DNA of 64,000 nt. Source: Janthinobacterium psychrotolerans (GTDB taxonomy: Bacteria > Pseudomonadota > Gammaproteobacteria > Burkholderiales > Burkholderiaceae_D). The stretch spans positions 186,001 through 250,000 of the forward strand of contig NZ_LOCQ01000059.1 in assembly GCF_001677885.1 (NCBI RefSeq), given 5' to 3'. The notes under the pieces are model-generated. The model was not told the DNA's origin, searched no databases, and was given only the letters and a program-made list of their open reading frames with translations. Shown piece after piece: positions 26,715-35,125 of this stretch. Positions within the stretch are counted from its first letter, which is position 1. The number at the start of each line of letters is the position of its first letter. Position numbers and translations under genes: made by a program.

Positions 26715-29177
26715 CTATTTGGTTTTGCCAGCCGCTGTTGCCCCTTCCGGCAACGCATACGCAATCAGGGTATCGCCCATTTTGGTCCCCAGCGAACCAT
26801 GACCTCCGGCCATCACCACCACATACTGCTTGCCGGTCTTGTCGGAGATATAGCTCATCGGCGTGGCCTGGCCGCCGAACGGCAGGCGCGCCTTCCACAC
26901 CACCTTGCCGTTGCGCACATCGTAGCCGCGGATATAGTAGTCGAGCGTGCTGCTAAGGAAAGCCACGCCGCCACCGGTGGTGCTCATGCCGCCGAGGCTC
27001 GGCACACCCAGCGGCAGCGGGATCGGCACCGGGGCGCTGTCCATGGTGGTGCCGTTCTTGTGCATCCAGACTTTTTTCATGGTGCGCAGGTCGACCGCGG
27101 CCACATAGCCCCACGGCGGCGCCTGGCATGGGAAGCCCAGCGGTGACAAAAACGGCTTGATTTCGACGGCGAACGGCGTGCCGGTCTGCGGCTGCAAGCC
27201 CATTTCGGTGCCGCTGCCGCCCTTGGCGGTGGCCTGCGCGCGCGGCACCAGGCGTTCCAGGAAACCCATGTAGTCGGGGTTCAGCAGCAGCAACTGGCGG
27301 CCCGGATCGACGGCCGCGCCGCCCCATTCGAAGATGCCCAGCGGACCCGGCGAAATGATGGCGCCCTTGATCTTGCCCGAGGCGCCAGTCTGCGGCGTGA
27401 ACGGCCCTTCATAGCGGTGCTGGCGGAAGATGATGCGGCAGGCCAGCTGGTCGAACGGCGTGGTGCCCCACATATCGGTTTCGCTGATGTTCTTCTCGGG
27501 CAGGAAGGTCAATGCCGAAAACGGCTGGGTCGGCGAGACGCGGTCGCCAGCGGCCACGTTACCTGTCGGTACAGGTTTTTCCGGCGCGGGCACCACCAGG
27601 CTGCCGTCGCGCCGGTCGATCACATAGATGTCGCCGCGCTTGGTGGTGGCCACCACCGACGGCACCTTGCCCTTGGGCGTGTCGATATCGACCAGGGTCG
27701 GCTGGCCGCCGATATCCATGTCCCAGATATCGTGGTGCACGGTCTGGTAGACCCAGCGCACCTTGCCGGTGGCCAGGTCGAGCGCGACAATGGCGCTATT
27801 GTATTTTTCACCGTTCGGATTGCGGTTGCCGCCCCAGGTATCGGGCGTTTCGTTGCCCATCGGGATATACACCATGCCCAGCTTCTCATCGACGCTGGAC
27901 ACGCCCCAGGAATTGGGCGAGTTGTTGGTATAGGTCTGGCCGGCCACGATGGGTTCGGTGGCGTCCGGTTTCGACGCATCCCAGTTCCACATCAATTTGC
28001 CCGTAACCGGGTCGTAGCCGCGAATCACGCCCGACGGCTCTTCGGTCGAATCGTTGTCCGTCACGCTGGCGGCCATCACGATCATTTTTTGCGACAGCGC
28101 CGGCGGCGAGGTCGGCATCAGCATGCCCCGCTTTTTGACCGCCATGCCGTGGTACAGGCCGATCACGCCGTTCTCGCCAAAGCTTTTACATGCCTCGCCC
28201 GTGTCGGCGTTGACCGCGATCAGGGTGGCGTCCATGGTGGGCGCGAAGATGCGGCGCGGGCACTCCATGCCGGCCGCTTCCGGTGCCGGATTATCCTTGG
28301 CGCGGCCCGCGTTGACATCCCAGTACGACACGCCGCGGCAGATCATGTGCTGGTAGTGGGCCGCGTCGCGGTTGATTTTCGGGTCGTGGCGCCAGATTTC
28401 CTTGCCGGTGTCCGGGTCGAGCGCGATGACGATATTGTGCGGCGTGCACAGGTACAGCATGCCGTTCACTTTCAGCGGCGTGACCTCGTTGGCGATTTCC
28501 ACCGGATCGGTCGGTCCCTTGAAGTCGCCCGTATGAAATACCCAGGCCTGCTTGAGCTGCGACGCGTTGGCCGGCGTGATCTGCGCGGCTGGCGCATAAC
28601 GGTCGCCATAGCCGGAACGGCCATAGGCCGGCCAGTCGTTGGGGGCGACGCCGGGCGCGAAGTCGCCCTGTGGCGTGGCCGCCATGCTCTCGTCCGGCAC
28701 TACACCATGCAGATTGTGGTAATCCTGGAACAGCGCGAATATGCCCACCGCCAGGGTCGCCACCACGGCGGCCAGCAAGGCGCGCTTGCCGGTGCCCGTG
28801 CTGCCAATGCTGTGGTCGGACCGCTCCAGGCGGCGTCCAACAAACGGCAGCAGCAGCCAGACGCCGGCGGCAAACCAGATATCGAGGCGCGGCAGCAGCT
28901 GCCACCAGTCGAACCTGACTTCGAAAATCGACCAGATCAGCGTGGCGGCCAGCAGAAAGGCCAGGAAGGAGCGCGCCGTGCGGCGGCCCTTGCACACCAG
29001 CGCACCGGCGACGACCATGCCGAGACCGGCCAGGATGTAGTACCAGGAGCCCTTCAGGGTCAGCAGCCAGATACCGCCTCCTGCCAGCGCCAGCCCCAAT
29101 AACACAAAGATAATGCCGGTCACCAGCAGCAGTGGTCCGGGCCGCGCGGAGGCGGAGGCGGAGGCAGAGTCGTTCAT
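26715..29177 (-). CDS. Membrane-bound PQQ-dependent glucose-type dehydrogenase
   Basis: An 820-aa quinoprotein of the glucose/quinate/shikimate dehydrogenase family. The first 140 residues hold about five membrane helices; the rest is an eight-bladed propeller facing the periplasm, with PQQ-propeller repeats such as ALDPDTGKEIW and ALDLATGKVRW. The segments FSALTFLP, MWGTTPFDQLACR and GGQATPMSY closely resemble E. coli Gcd, so oxidation of glucose to gluconolactone with ubiquinone as acceptor is most likely; quinate remains possible. No pqq genes are in the window. The ATG at 29177 has AGGA 6 nt upstream; the frame extends to 29252 without support. Confidence 0.9.
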   Translation of the reverse strand: MNDSASASASARPGPLLLVTGIIFVLLGLALAGGGIWLLTLKGSWYYILAGLGMVVAGALVCKGRRTARSFLAFLLAATLIWSIFEVRFDWWQLLPRLDIWFAAGVWLLLPFVGRRLERSDHSIGSTGTGKRALLAAVVATLAVGIFALFQDYHNLHGVVPDESMAATPQGDFAPGVAPNDWPAYGRSGYGDRYAPAAQITPANASQLKQAWVFHTGDFKGPTDPVEIANEVTPLKVNGMLYLCTPHNIVIALDPDTGKEIWRHDPKINRDAAHYQHMICRGVSYWDVNAGRAKDNPAPEAAGMECPRRIFAPTMDATLIAVNADTGEACKSFGENGVIGLYHGMAVKKRGMLMPTSPPALSQKMIVMAASVTDNDSTEEPSGVIRGYDPVTGKLMWNWDASKPDATEPIVAGQTYTNNSPNSWGVSSVDEKLGMVYIPMGNETPDTWGGNRNPNGEKYNSAIVALDLATGKVRWVYQTVHHDIWDMDIGGQPTLVDIDTPKGKVPSVVATTKRGDIYVIDRRDGSLVVPAPEKPVPTGNVAAGDRVSPTQPFSALTFLPEKNISETDMWGTTPFDQLACRIIFRQHRYEGPFTPQTGASGKIKGAIISPGPLGIFEWGGAAVDPGRQLLLLNPDYMGFLERLVPRAQATAKGGSGTEMGLQPQTGTPFAVEIKPFLSPLGFPCQAPPWGYVAAVDLRTMKKVWMHKNGTTMDSAPVPIPLPLGVPSLGGMSTTGGGVAFLSSTLDYYIRGYDVRNGKVVWKARLPFGGQATPMSYISDKTGKQYVVVMAGGHGSLGTKMGDTLIAYALPEGATAAGKTK

Positions 29178-29264
29178 GACGGTCCTGGTCAAGAATGGAG
29201 GAAGGAATATCCATACTATCCCGATAATGATTTTGCCGTCAGACGGCTGCAAAACGGCGTGCGC

Positions 29265-30476
29265 CTACCCTTCCCGCCCGTCCACACGCGGGCGCCACAG
29301 ATAGGGCGCGTATGTCACGGCATACAGGATGAAAGCGGCCGACCAGCACACGCCCGCCGCCAGCAGGGCCGCTATGGCCAGCGGTGCGGGGCCGACGGCG
29401 GCCAGCAAGCGCGCCAAGGCGCCCAGCTGCACCAGCCAGTACATGGCCGCTTCCTTTGCGCCCGCCTTGAGCGGCCGGCCCGTATGGCCCAGTGTGGTGC
29501 GTGTCATCATGCCGATGATCAGCCCTGCCATCGAACCCACCGTCAACGCATGGAACGCCACACTGGCCGGCAGCCAGTCCAGGCTGGCCGCAGCGAGCAG
29601 CAGGAAGCCGATGCCGATCCAGGCGTAAGACAGATGCAGTATCCACAGCAGCGGCACGCGCAAGGTGCGCTGCGGCTGCCAGGCCAGCAGGTTGGCCAGC
29701 GACATGGCGCCGGCCGCCAGCGCCAGCGGTGCGGTCAGCAATCCCGGCGCGCCAGCGATCCAGGCGACACCGGCGGCGGCCATCAGGCCAACGGCCACCA
29801 GCGCACGCTTCGGGCTGGACACCGGCGTGCTGCCCGGCGCGCCATTGCGGGTAAACATCGGGATCACGCGCGCACCGAGCACCGACTCGATCAGCACGAT
29901 AATGAAAATCGCCGCCTGTACCGGCACAAAATACGACAGCGCCAGCAGATCCATCGCCGAGGCGTGATACAGGCCGTTGGCGATGGTCAGCAAGGCCAGC
30001 AGGCCGACCAGGAACAGGTTGCGGTGATTGCCCGAGCGCCGCAGCACCTGGAACAAGGGCCAGGCGCACAACGGCAGGAACAGCAGGTCAATGGCGGCGG
30101 CCACCGGTGCCGGTGCGGCCAGCATCGCCACCCTGCCCGCCAGCCAGAGTCCCGCCAGCGCCATCAGGTGCCAGCCTTGCGGCGTGGGCAGCCCGGTCCA
30201 GTTACGCCCTGCAGTAAACAGGAAGCCGACCACCACCGCCACCGCAAAACCGAACACCATCTCGTGCATATGCCAGCCCATGCTGACCTGCAGCGGCGCC
30301 GTCGCCACGCCCATGTAGCTGGCCAGCCACAGCGGAATGCTGACGGCCGCGAACAGCGCGGCGAGCAGGTAGAACGGACGGAAACCTAGCTGCCAGACCG
30401 GGTGGCCCGGCTGCCAGGGCAAGGCGCTGCGGGGAGGTGCCGGCCGTGCCGGTTCGCTGATGGGAGTAATGGCCAT
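29265..30476 (-). CDS. nnrS: NnrS family haem-copper membrane protein
   Basis: A 403-aa polytopic protein (about 12 helices) with the NnrS N-terminal signature PFYLLAALFAA and the conserved histidines in MGWHMHEMVFGFA. NnrS proteins bind haem and copper and protect cells from nitric oxide during denitrification or nitrosative stress. This fits the nitrate respiration block 2 kb away. It lies 87 bp upstream of the dehydrogenase gene. The Shine-Dalgarno is weak. An A/T-rich patch at 30490-30520 probably holds the promoter, but I see no clear FNR- or NsrR-type site. Confidence 0.9.
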   Translation of the reverse strand: MAITPISEPARPAPPRSALPWQPGHPVWQLGFRPFYLLAALFAAVSIPLWLASYMGVATAPLQVSMGWHMHEMVFGFAVAVVVGFLFTAGRNWTGLPTPQGWHLMALAGLWLAGRVAMLAAPAPVAAAIDLLFLPLCAWPLFQVLRRSGNHRNLFLVGLLALLTIANGLYHASAMDLLALSYFVPVQAAIFIIVLIESVLGARVIPMFTRNGAPGSTPVSSPKRALVAVGLMAAAGVAWIAGAPGLLTAPLALAAGAMSLANLLAWQPQRTLRVPLLWILHLSYAWIGIGFLLLAAASLDWLPASVAFHALTVGSMAGLIIGMMTRTTLGHTGRPLKAGAKEAAMYWLVQLGALARLLAAVGPAPLAIAALLAAGVCWSAAFILYAVTYAPYLWRPRVDGREG

Positions 30477-30565
30477 GATGGACTCGCGCTTAAAGATATA
30501 TTTTATATCCTACTTTAAATTGGTGGTGCTGTCATCGGCCAAAATGCGTAGGCCGCGTAGGCCAC

Positions 30566-30666
30566 GTAGGTCGGGTTAGCGCTTGCGCGTAACCCGACAC
30601 CACCAGCGGCCAGCGCCAACACTATTGTCGGATTACGCTGGCCTCCGGCCAGCTAACCCGACCTAC
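30566..30666. repeat. REP doublet (REPIN-like), copy 1
   Basis: Two REP hairpins in opposite orientation. The outer arms GTAGGTCGGGTTAGC (30566-30580) and GCTAACCCGACCTAC (30652-30666) are perfect inverted repeats of 15 bp. The inner arms GCGTAACCCGACA and TGTCGGATTACGC differ at one position. It lies between nnrS and the GNAT gene, ending 39 bp before the GNAT start. Such doublets are mobilised by RAYT transposases; none is encoded in this window. Confidence 0.9.
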
Positions 30667-30705
30667 GCGCCTATAATCAGGTATCCGAACTCTCACCGAC
30701 ACGCC

Positions 30706-31161
30706 ATGCTGCAGATCACCTTCGAATCGCCCAACCAGCCCGAGATCATCGCCCTGATCGCCGACCTGGACGCCTACCAGCTGACCCTGTATCCGCCCGA
30801 AGCGGTGTATGCGCTCGATGTGCCATCGCTGCTGCAGCCGCATGTGAAATTCGCCGTGGCGCGCGATGCGGAGAACACCATCGTCGGCTGCGCCGCCGTG
30901 GTGCTGTACCCCGAATATGGCGAGGTCAAGCGCATGTATGTGAAGCCGGCAGTGCGCGGCCTGGGCGCGGCAAAGAAACTGATGGCGCTGCTGGAACAGG
31001 CGGCGCGCGAGGCGGCCTGCCCGGTGATGACGCTTGAAACGGGCCCTTCGCAACCCGAGGCAATCGCCTTGTACCAGCGCCAGGGCTTCGAGCGCTGCGG
31101 GCCGTTTGGCGATTATCGTGACGATCCGCTCAGCGTATTCATGCAAAAACGGCTGGGGTAG
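30706..31161 (+). CDS. GNAT family N-acetyltransferase
   Basis: A 151-aa GNAT acetyltransferase. The acetyl-CoA-binding motif A reads VKRMYVKPAVRGLGAAKKLM and is followed by the usual beta5/alpha5 region (ALYQRQGFERCGPFGDY). The substrate is not predictable. The ATG at 30706 gives a standard GNAT start; the frame extends upstream through the REP doublet without coding character. Its stop codon is directly adjacent to the stop of the convergent carboxymuconolactone decarboxylase-like gene, with no base between them. Confidence 0.9.
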   Translation: MLQITFESPNQPEIIALIADLDAYQLTLYPPEAVYALDVPSLLQPHVKFAVARDAENTIVGCAAVVLYPEYGEVKRMYVKPAVRGLGAAKKLMALLEQAAREAACPVMTLETGPSQPEAIALYQRQGFERCGPFGDYRDDPLSVFMQKRLG

Positions 31162-31488
31162 TCAGGCCACGACTGATGGGTCTTGCCCATCGTAGGCTTC
31201 GACAGCAACAGGCAAGGCGCCAATCACCACCGCTCCGGCGGCAGGCAAGCCGATCAATACGGCGCTCAGCACTTCCTGCCGCGATGCGCCATGCGACCTG
31301 GCCGACAGCACATGAAATGGCATGCCCGACGTATTGCCCGTGGCGGCCAGCACGGCGATATAAGCCAGTTCTTCGGTCTTTTTATCGAGGGCGCTGGCAG
31401 CGTCGAGCGACTTGGCCAACTGCATCCAGGCCGCCGCCTGCGCCGGCGCTTCTTGCATGAAGCAGGTAAATGCCGTGGAAACGCTCAT
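31162..31488 (-). CDS. Carboxymuconolactone decarboxylase-like protein
   Basis: A 108-aa small helical protein of the CMD/AhpD superfamily (ELAYIAVLAATGNTSGMPFHVLSARSHGASRQEV). The CxxC pair of AhpD-type peroxidase partners is absent; SGMPFH occupies that place, so the redox role seems lost. A tandem ATGATG lies at the start; the second ATG (31488) is favoured because AGGAG is 6 nt upstream. The stop of the preceding gene is the TGA embedded in the same ATGATGA, indicating coupled translation. It is the third gene of a GFA-hypothetical-CMD run. Confidence 0.8.
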   Translation of the reverse strand: MSVSTAFTCFMQEAPAQAAAWMQLAKSLDAASALDKKTEELAYIAVLAATGNTSGMPFHVLSARSHGASRQEVLSAVLIGLPAAGAVVIGALPVAVEAYDGQDPSVVA

Positions 31489-32060
31489 CATGTACTCCTT
31501 TTCCAGAATGGATTGTCGCTTGACTTGAAATGTCCAAACAGCGATGCATAAGGCAAGCCGTCTTCGCCAATGACGTTGCACACGCTGGCGTGCACGCCAT
31601 CATGGAGCAGCTTGACGGGGTCGGCCACGACCGGAAGGACAAGGGCTTCAATCAGCCGACGCGCCGCTGCCGGTTGCTCCTCGTCACCGGGGCCGTCCTG
31701 CCCGATCAGCCCGGCAGTCCTGCGCATTTCTTGCAAATCGCCGTTGCCCGAGAATTTCAGCAGATCATGCCAGCGCGGCAATGCCGTCATCAGGCCAAGC
31801 AGTTCGGCCAGACTGCAGGCAAGGCCGCCAGCCTGGCCTTCGGAGCTGGCGTAAAGAATGGGGCGTCGTTCGATTGTGCCGTCGCCATACGCGAGAAAAA
31901 CGCCACCGCTGCTGTCGCCGGCAACAACTGTAAACGGCTGTGGCGGCGACAGCTTGACCCAGGCATTGTCGCGGGCAGCACGGCTCACATCAAAGTCAAA
32001 ATGCAAGGCCAGATCGTGCATTGCTGACGGCGATCGTTGCAGCTCCTCCAGCGTTATCAT
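31488..32060 (-). CDS. Hypothetical protein, faintly SUKH-like
   Basis: A 190-aa soluble protein. The middle part (VVAGDSSGGVFLAYGDG..., then SLAELLGLMTALPRWHDLL) resembles the sheet-plus-helix pattern of SMI1/KNR4 (SUKH) proteins, but the match is weak and made by eye. GAGGAG precedes the ATG at 32060. It lies 13 bp after the GFA gene and overlaps the CMD-like gene at ATGATGA, so the three are one transcript. If SUKH-like, it could be an immunity-type protein, but no toxin is adjacent. Confidence 0.7.
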   Translation of the reverse strand: MITLEELQRSPSAMHDLALHFDFDVSRAARDNAWVKLSPPQPFTVVAGDSSGGVFLAYGDGTIERRPILYASSEGQAGGLACSLAELLGLMTALPRWHDLLKFSGNGDLQEMRRTAGLIGQDGPGDEEQPAAARRLIEALVLPVVADPVKLLHDGVHASVCNVIGEDGLPYASLFGHFKSSDNPFWKRST

Positions 32061-32073
32061 CGTCCGCTCCTCT

Positions 32074-32472
32074 TTACAGTTGACGCACTTGCCTTGGCGG
32101 CGTGTACCAGTTGTCGTTTTTTCCGTCCAGCCAGGTGATGGGCGCATCCGACAGTTCTTCAGGCGTCACGTCATCGAGGCAAGCCAGGTTGACCGCGTAA
32201 AATTTTCCCCAGCGCGGCGAGTGGCCGATGCCAAAGGGCCGCACGCCGCAGTGCCGGCAAAACAGATGCTGCTCGGTCTTGCCCAGGAACTGATACTGGC
32301 TCAGTTCCGATTCGCCCGCCAGCAGCTTGAAAGCCTCGGGCTTGACGATGGCCGACCATAGCCGCAGCTTGGCGCAAATGCTGCAATTGCAGCGGATGGT
32401 CCCGGCACCCAGGTCGATGTCCGCCGCAAAGCGCACCTGGCCGCAATGGCAGCTGCCGTGGAAAATCTTCAT
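32074..32472 (-). CDS. GFA/CENP-V domain zinc protein
   Basis: A 132-aa protein of the glutathione-dependent formaldehyde-activating (GFA) superfamily. Zinc-binding cysteines are arranged as CHCGQVRF near the N-terminus, CNCSICAK around residue 30 and CRHCGVRPFG in the middle. The family includes S-(hydroxymethyl)glutathione synthase-like proteins, but most members have no proven activity. GGAG lies 6 nt before the ATG. First gene of a three-gene run, 43 bp after narL on the same strand. Confidence 0.88.
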   Translation of the reverse strand: MKIFHGSCHCGQVRFAADIDLGAGTIRCNCSICAKLRLWSAIVKPEAFKLLAGESELSQYQFLGKTEQHLFCRHCGVRPFGIGHSPRWGKFYAVNLACLDDVTPEELSDAPITWLDGKNDNWYTPPRQVRQL

Positions 32473-32515
32473 CCGCGCTCCGTGTATTGTTCAATCAAGC
32501 CACTGTAGTTGCGGA

Positions 32516-33178
32516 TCACTTCCCCTGTCGATGCTCGACGGCATAGACGGCCGCCTGCACGCGGCTGGTCAGATTGAGTTTTTTCAGCACGTTCTGCACA
32601 TGGATCTTGACCGTGCTTTCCGCCAGGTCCAGGGTGCGGGCGATACCCTTGTTGCTTTCGCCGCGAGACAGGCAGTCGATGATCTCCTTTTCGCGCGGGG
32701 TCAGCTTGTCCAGTTCCGATGCCGGCTCCTCGCGCCGCGTGCCGGCCTGCAGCTGGGCCACCAGCTTGCCCGTCATCGCCTCGGCGATCACCACTTCGCC
32801 GGCGGCGGCGCGGCGGATCGCGCGCACCAGGTAGTCGGCGTCGATATTCTTGATCAGGTAGCCGCAGGCGCCGGCGCGCAGGGCGGTGGCCAGGTCCTCG
32901 GCGTCTTCCGATACCGTCAGCATCACGATGGCCGTGTCGGGACAGTCGTGCTGCATCAGCTGCAGCGCCTCCACGCCCGACATGCCGGCCATGTTCAGGT
33001 CCAGCAGCACCACGTCGGGCTGCAGCTGGATGGCGCGCTTGATGCCTTCGACGCCGTCGGCCGCCTCGCCCACCACGGAAAAATCGTCGTGGCGCTGCAG
33101 CAGCGAGCGTATGCCGCTGCGGAACAGGGCGTGGTCATCGACCAGCATGACGGTAATCGGTTTGTCGGCAGTAGTCAT
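32516..33178 (-). CDS. narL: Nitrate/nitrite response regulator
   Basis: NarL (220 aa) has a receiver domain (Asp14-Asp15 pair, phosphoacceptor Asp60 in DVVLLDLNM) and a C-terminal LuxR/NarL-type HTH (about 150-210: LTPREKEIIDCLSRG... STVKIHVQNVLKKL). It lies 19 bp downstream of narX, its cognate kinase gene, at the end of the nar transcript. It is expected to activate narK and narG with FNR-type help in nitrate. I could not find NarL heptamers in the nar promoters by eye. Confidence 0.94.
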   Translation of the reverse strand: MTTADKPITVMLVDDHALFRSGIRSLLQRHDDFSVVGEAADGVEGIKRAIQLQPDVVLLDLNMAGMSGVEALQLMQHDCPDTAIVMLTVSEDAEDLATALRAGACGYLIKNIDADYLVRAIRRAAAGEVVIAEAMTGKLVAQLQAGTRREEPASELDKLTPREKEIIDCLSRGESNKGIARTLDLAESTVKIHVQNVLKKLNLTSRVQAAVYAVEHRQGK

Positions 33179-33197
33179 GGTGTCATTCTTTCCGTGT

Positions 33198-35099
33198 TCA
33201 GGCGGCGCGGCGCTGTTCGCGCGCCAGGTGCAATTCTATCGTAGTGCCGCGCCCGGGCGAGGCATGGACGTCAAAGCTGGCGCCGATGCGCTGCGCGCGT
33301 TCGCGCATAATGTGCAGGCCAACATGGCTTTCGCCTTTTTCCAGCACGGCGGCGGCGTCAAAACCGACGCCGTTGTCGCTGACGGTCAGCGTGAAATCCT
33401 GGTCGTCGGCCAGCCGTACTTCGACATGGCTGGCCTGGGCGTGCTTGCGGATGTTCGACAGCGCTTCCTGCACGATGAATAATAGCTGCAATTGCTGTTC
33501 GCGCGGAAACGGCGCGCCGTCGACGTCGGCCAGCAGCTCGGCATCGATGCCGGTCTGGCGGCGGAATTTGTCGAGCGCCGCGCGCAGGGAGCCGATCAGG
33601 TCGTCCTCCATCAGCCGGCTGCGAAAGTTCAGCAGCAGCTCGCGCACGTCATCGTAGCTTTCCTTGATGCCGGCCTGCAGCGCCGGCACGATGTCCTGTA
33701 CCTGGTCGTAGCGTGCCTTGCGCACCGAATCGTCCAGCATCTGCACCTGCAGGTTCAGGAAATTGAGGCTTTGCGCGATGCTGTCGTGCAGGCCCTGCGC
33801 CACCAGGTTGCGCTCTTCCGACACGGCCATCTCGCGCTCGCGCGCGGCCAGGCGCAGGTTTTCCAGCGCGATGCCCAGCAGCTGGCCCAGGGTTTCGAGC
33901 AGCGCCAGTTCGCGCGCGGAAAACACGCGCGCATGGCGGAAATGCAGGTTGAAAAAGCCCAGGTGCTGTTCATGCGCGTGGATCTGGAACACGGAAACCG
34001 TGGCAAAACCCTCGCGATGGCATTTCAGTTCATGCGCGCGGTCGATGCGGCGCATGTCGTGCACCTTGGCGACCTTTTCCTGCACCGCCGTGCCGCACAG
34101 GCAGTCGCCCACTTTCAGGCAGTGCTCGGACGCCACCAGCTCTTCCGACAAGCCCGTATGCACCACCATGTGCAGGTTGCCGCGCTCGGCGTCGAGCACG
34201 CGCACGGTGGAGCCGTCGGCTTCAAAATAGGCGACGATGCGCTCCATGAAGCCGCCGCAGATAGCTTCCAGCGGCTGCGGGCGCTGCAGAAAGGCGGCGC
34301 TTTCGTACAGCAAGGCCAGTTCGCGGTTGCGGTATTCAAGGGTGGCGGTCTTGCTGCGCACGCCCTCCTCCAGGTTGCCGTACAGCGCCTGCAAGCGGTC
34401 GGCCATCTGGTTGAAGCCACTGGCCAGCTGGCCGAATTCGTCATTGCTGTCGACCGCCAGGCGCACGCTGAAGTCGCGCTCCTTCATGCGCTGCATGCCA
34501 AGGCGCAGCCGCGTGACCGGTTCGATGATCAGCATGAACATCAGGTAGATCATGCTGACCGTGCCGATAATGGCCATGCCGACCAGGATCAGCTGCGAGC
34601 CGCGCAGCCAGAAGGTGCGCTGCTCGCTGTCACGCTCGATCAGGCGCACCAGTTGATCGACCTGGCCGGCAAAACCCTGCGCCTCCTGCTCGAAGGCGCG
34701 CGCCTGCGCGGCGGAAGCGACCCCCAGCGCGGCCGGGCGCAGCTCGCGCCGCCACGCCTGCACGATACGTTCGAATTCGGTCTTGATGGCGGCCGACGGC
34801 GGCAGGAACAAGGGCCGCTGCGGATCGCCACGGCCGATCTTGGCCAGCATCTCGTCGACCAGCAGCACTTGCGGCAGCACGCCGGAGCGGCTTTCGCTGC
34901 CGACCAGCAGGGTCAGGCGGTAGGTCTGCATGCGCAGCCGGCCCGTTTCATTGATGGCGGCCGAACTGCCTTCGAGCTGCCAGGACAGGAATAAAGTACA
35001 AGCGATCGCCGTCAGCGCCAGCGCCAGCATGCCCAGCAGGGCGCCAACGATCTTGGTCGAGAGTTTTTGCCACGAGGAGATCATTTGATTGAAGCTCAT
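33198..35099 (-). CDS. narX: Nitrate/nitrite sensor histidine kinase
   Basis: NarX (633 aa): TM1 near the N-terminus, a periplasmic helical sensor with the P-box (INETGRLRMQTYRLTLLV) that binds nitrate, TM2, HAMP, a GAF-like linker with a Cys cluster (CLKVGDCLCG), then a HisKA_3 dimerisation helix (GLHDSIAQSL, phosphorylated His) and an HATPase domain (NIRKHAQ, DNGVGFD). The start at 35099 (MSFNQMI) has AGGA 6 nt upstream. Co-transcribed with moaA upstream (26-bp gap) and narL downstream. Confidence 0.94.
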   Translation of the reverse strand: MSFNQMISSWQKLSTKIVGALLGMLALALTAIACTLFLSWQLEGSSAAINETGRLRMQTYRLTLLVGSESRSGVLPQVLLVDEMLAKIGRGDPQRPLFLPPSAAIKTEFERIVQAWRRELRPAALGVASAAQARAFEQEAQGFAGQVDQLVRLIERDSEQRTFWLRGSQLILVGMAIIGTVSMIYLMFMLIIEPVTRLRLGMQRMKERDFSVRLAVDSNDEFGQLASGFNQMADRLQALYGNLEEGVRSKTATLEYRNRELALLYESAAFLQRPQPLEAICGGFMERIVAYFEADGSTVRVLDAERGNLHMVVHTGLSEELVASEHCLKVGDCLCGTAVQEKVAKVHDMRRIDRAHELKCHREGFATVSVFQIHAHEQHLGFFNLHFRHARVFSARELALLETLGQLLGIALENLRLAAREREMAVSEERNLVAQGLHDSIAQSLNFLNLQVQMLDDSVRKARYDQVQDIVPALQAGIKESYDDVRELLLNFRSRLMEDDLIGSLRAALDKFRRQTGIDAELLADVDGAPFPREQQLQLLFIVQEALSNIRKHAQASHVEVRLADDQDFTLTVSDNGVGFDAAAVLEKGESHVGLHIMRERAQRIGASFDVHASPGRGTTIELHLAREQRRAA

Positions 35100-35125
35100 G
35101 CTGGTCCTGGTCTGTGCCGCCCCAT

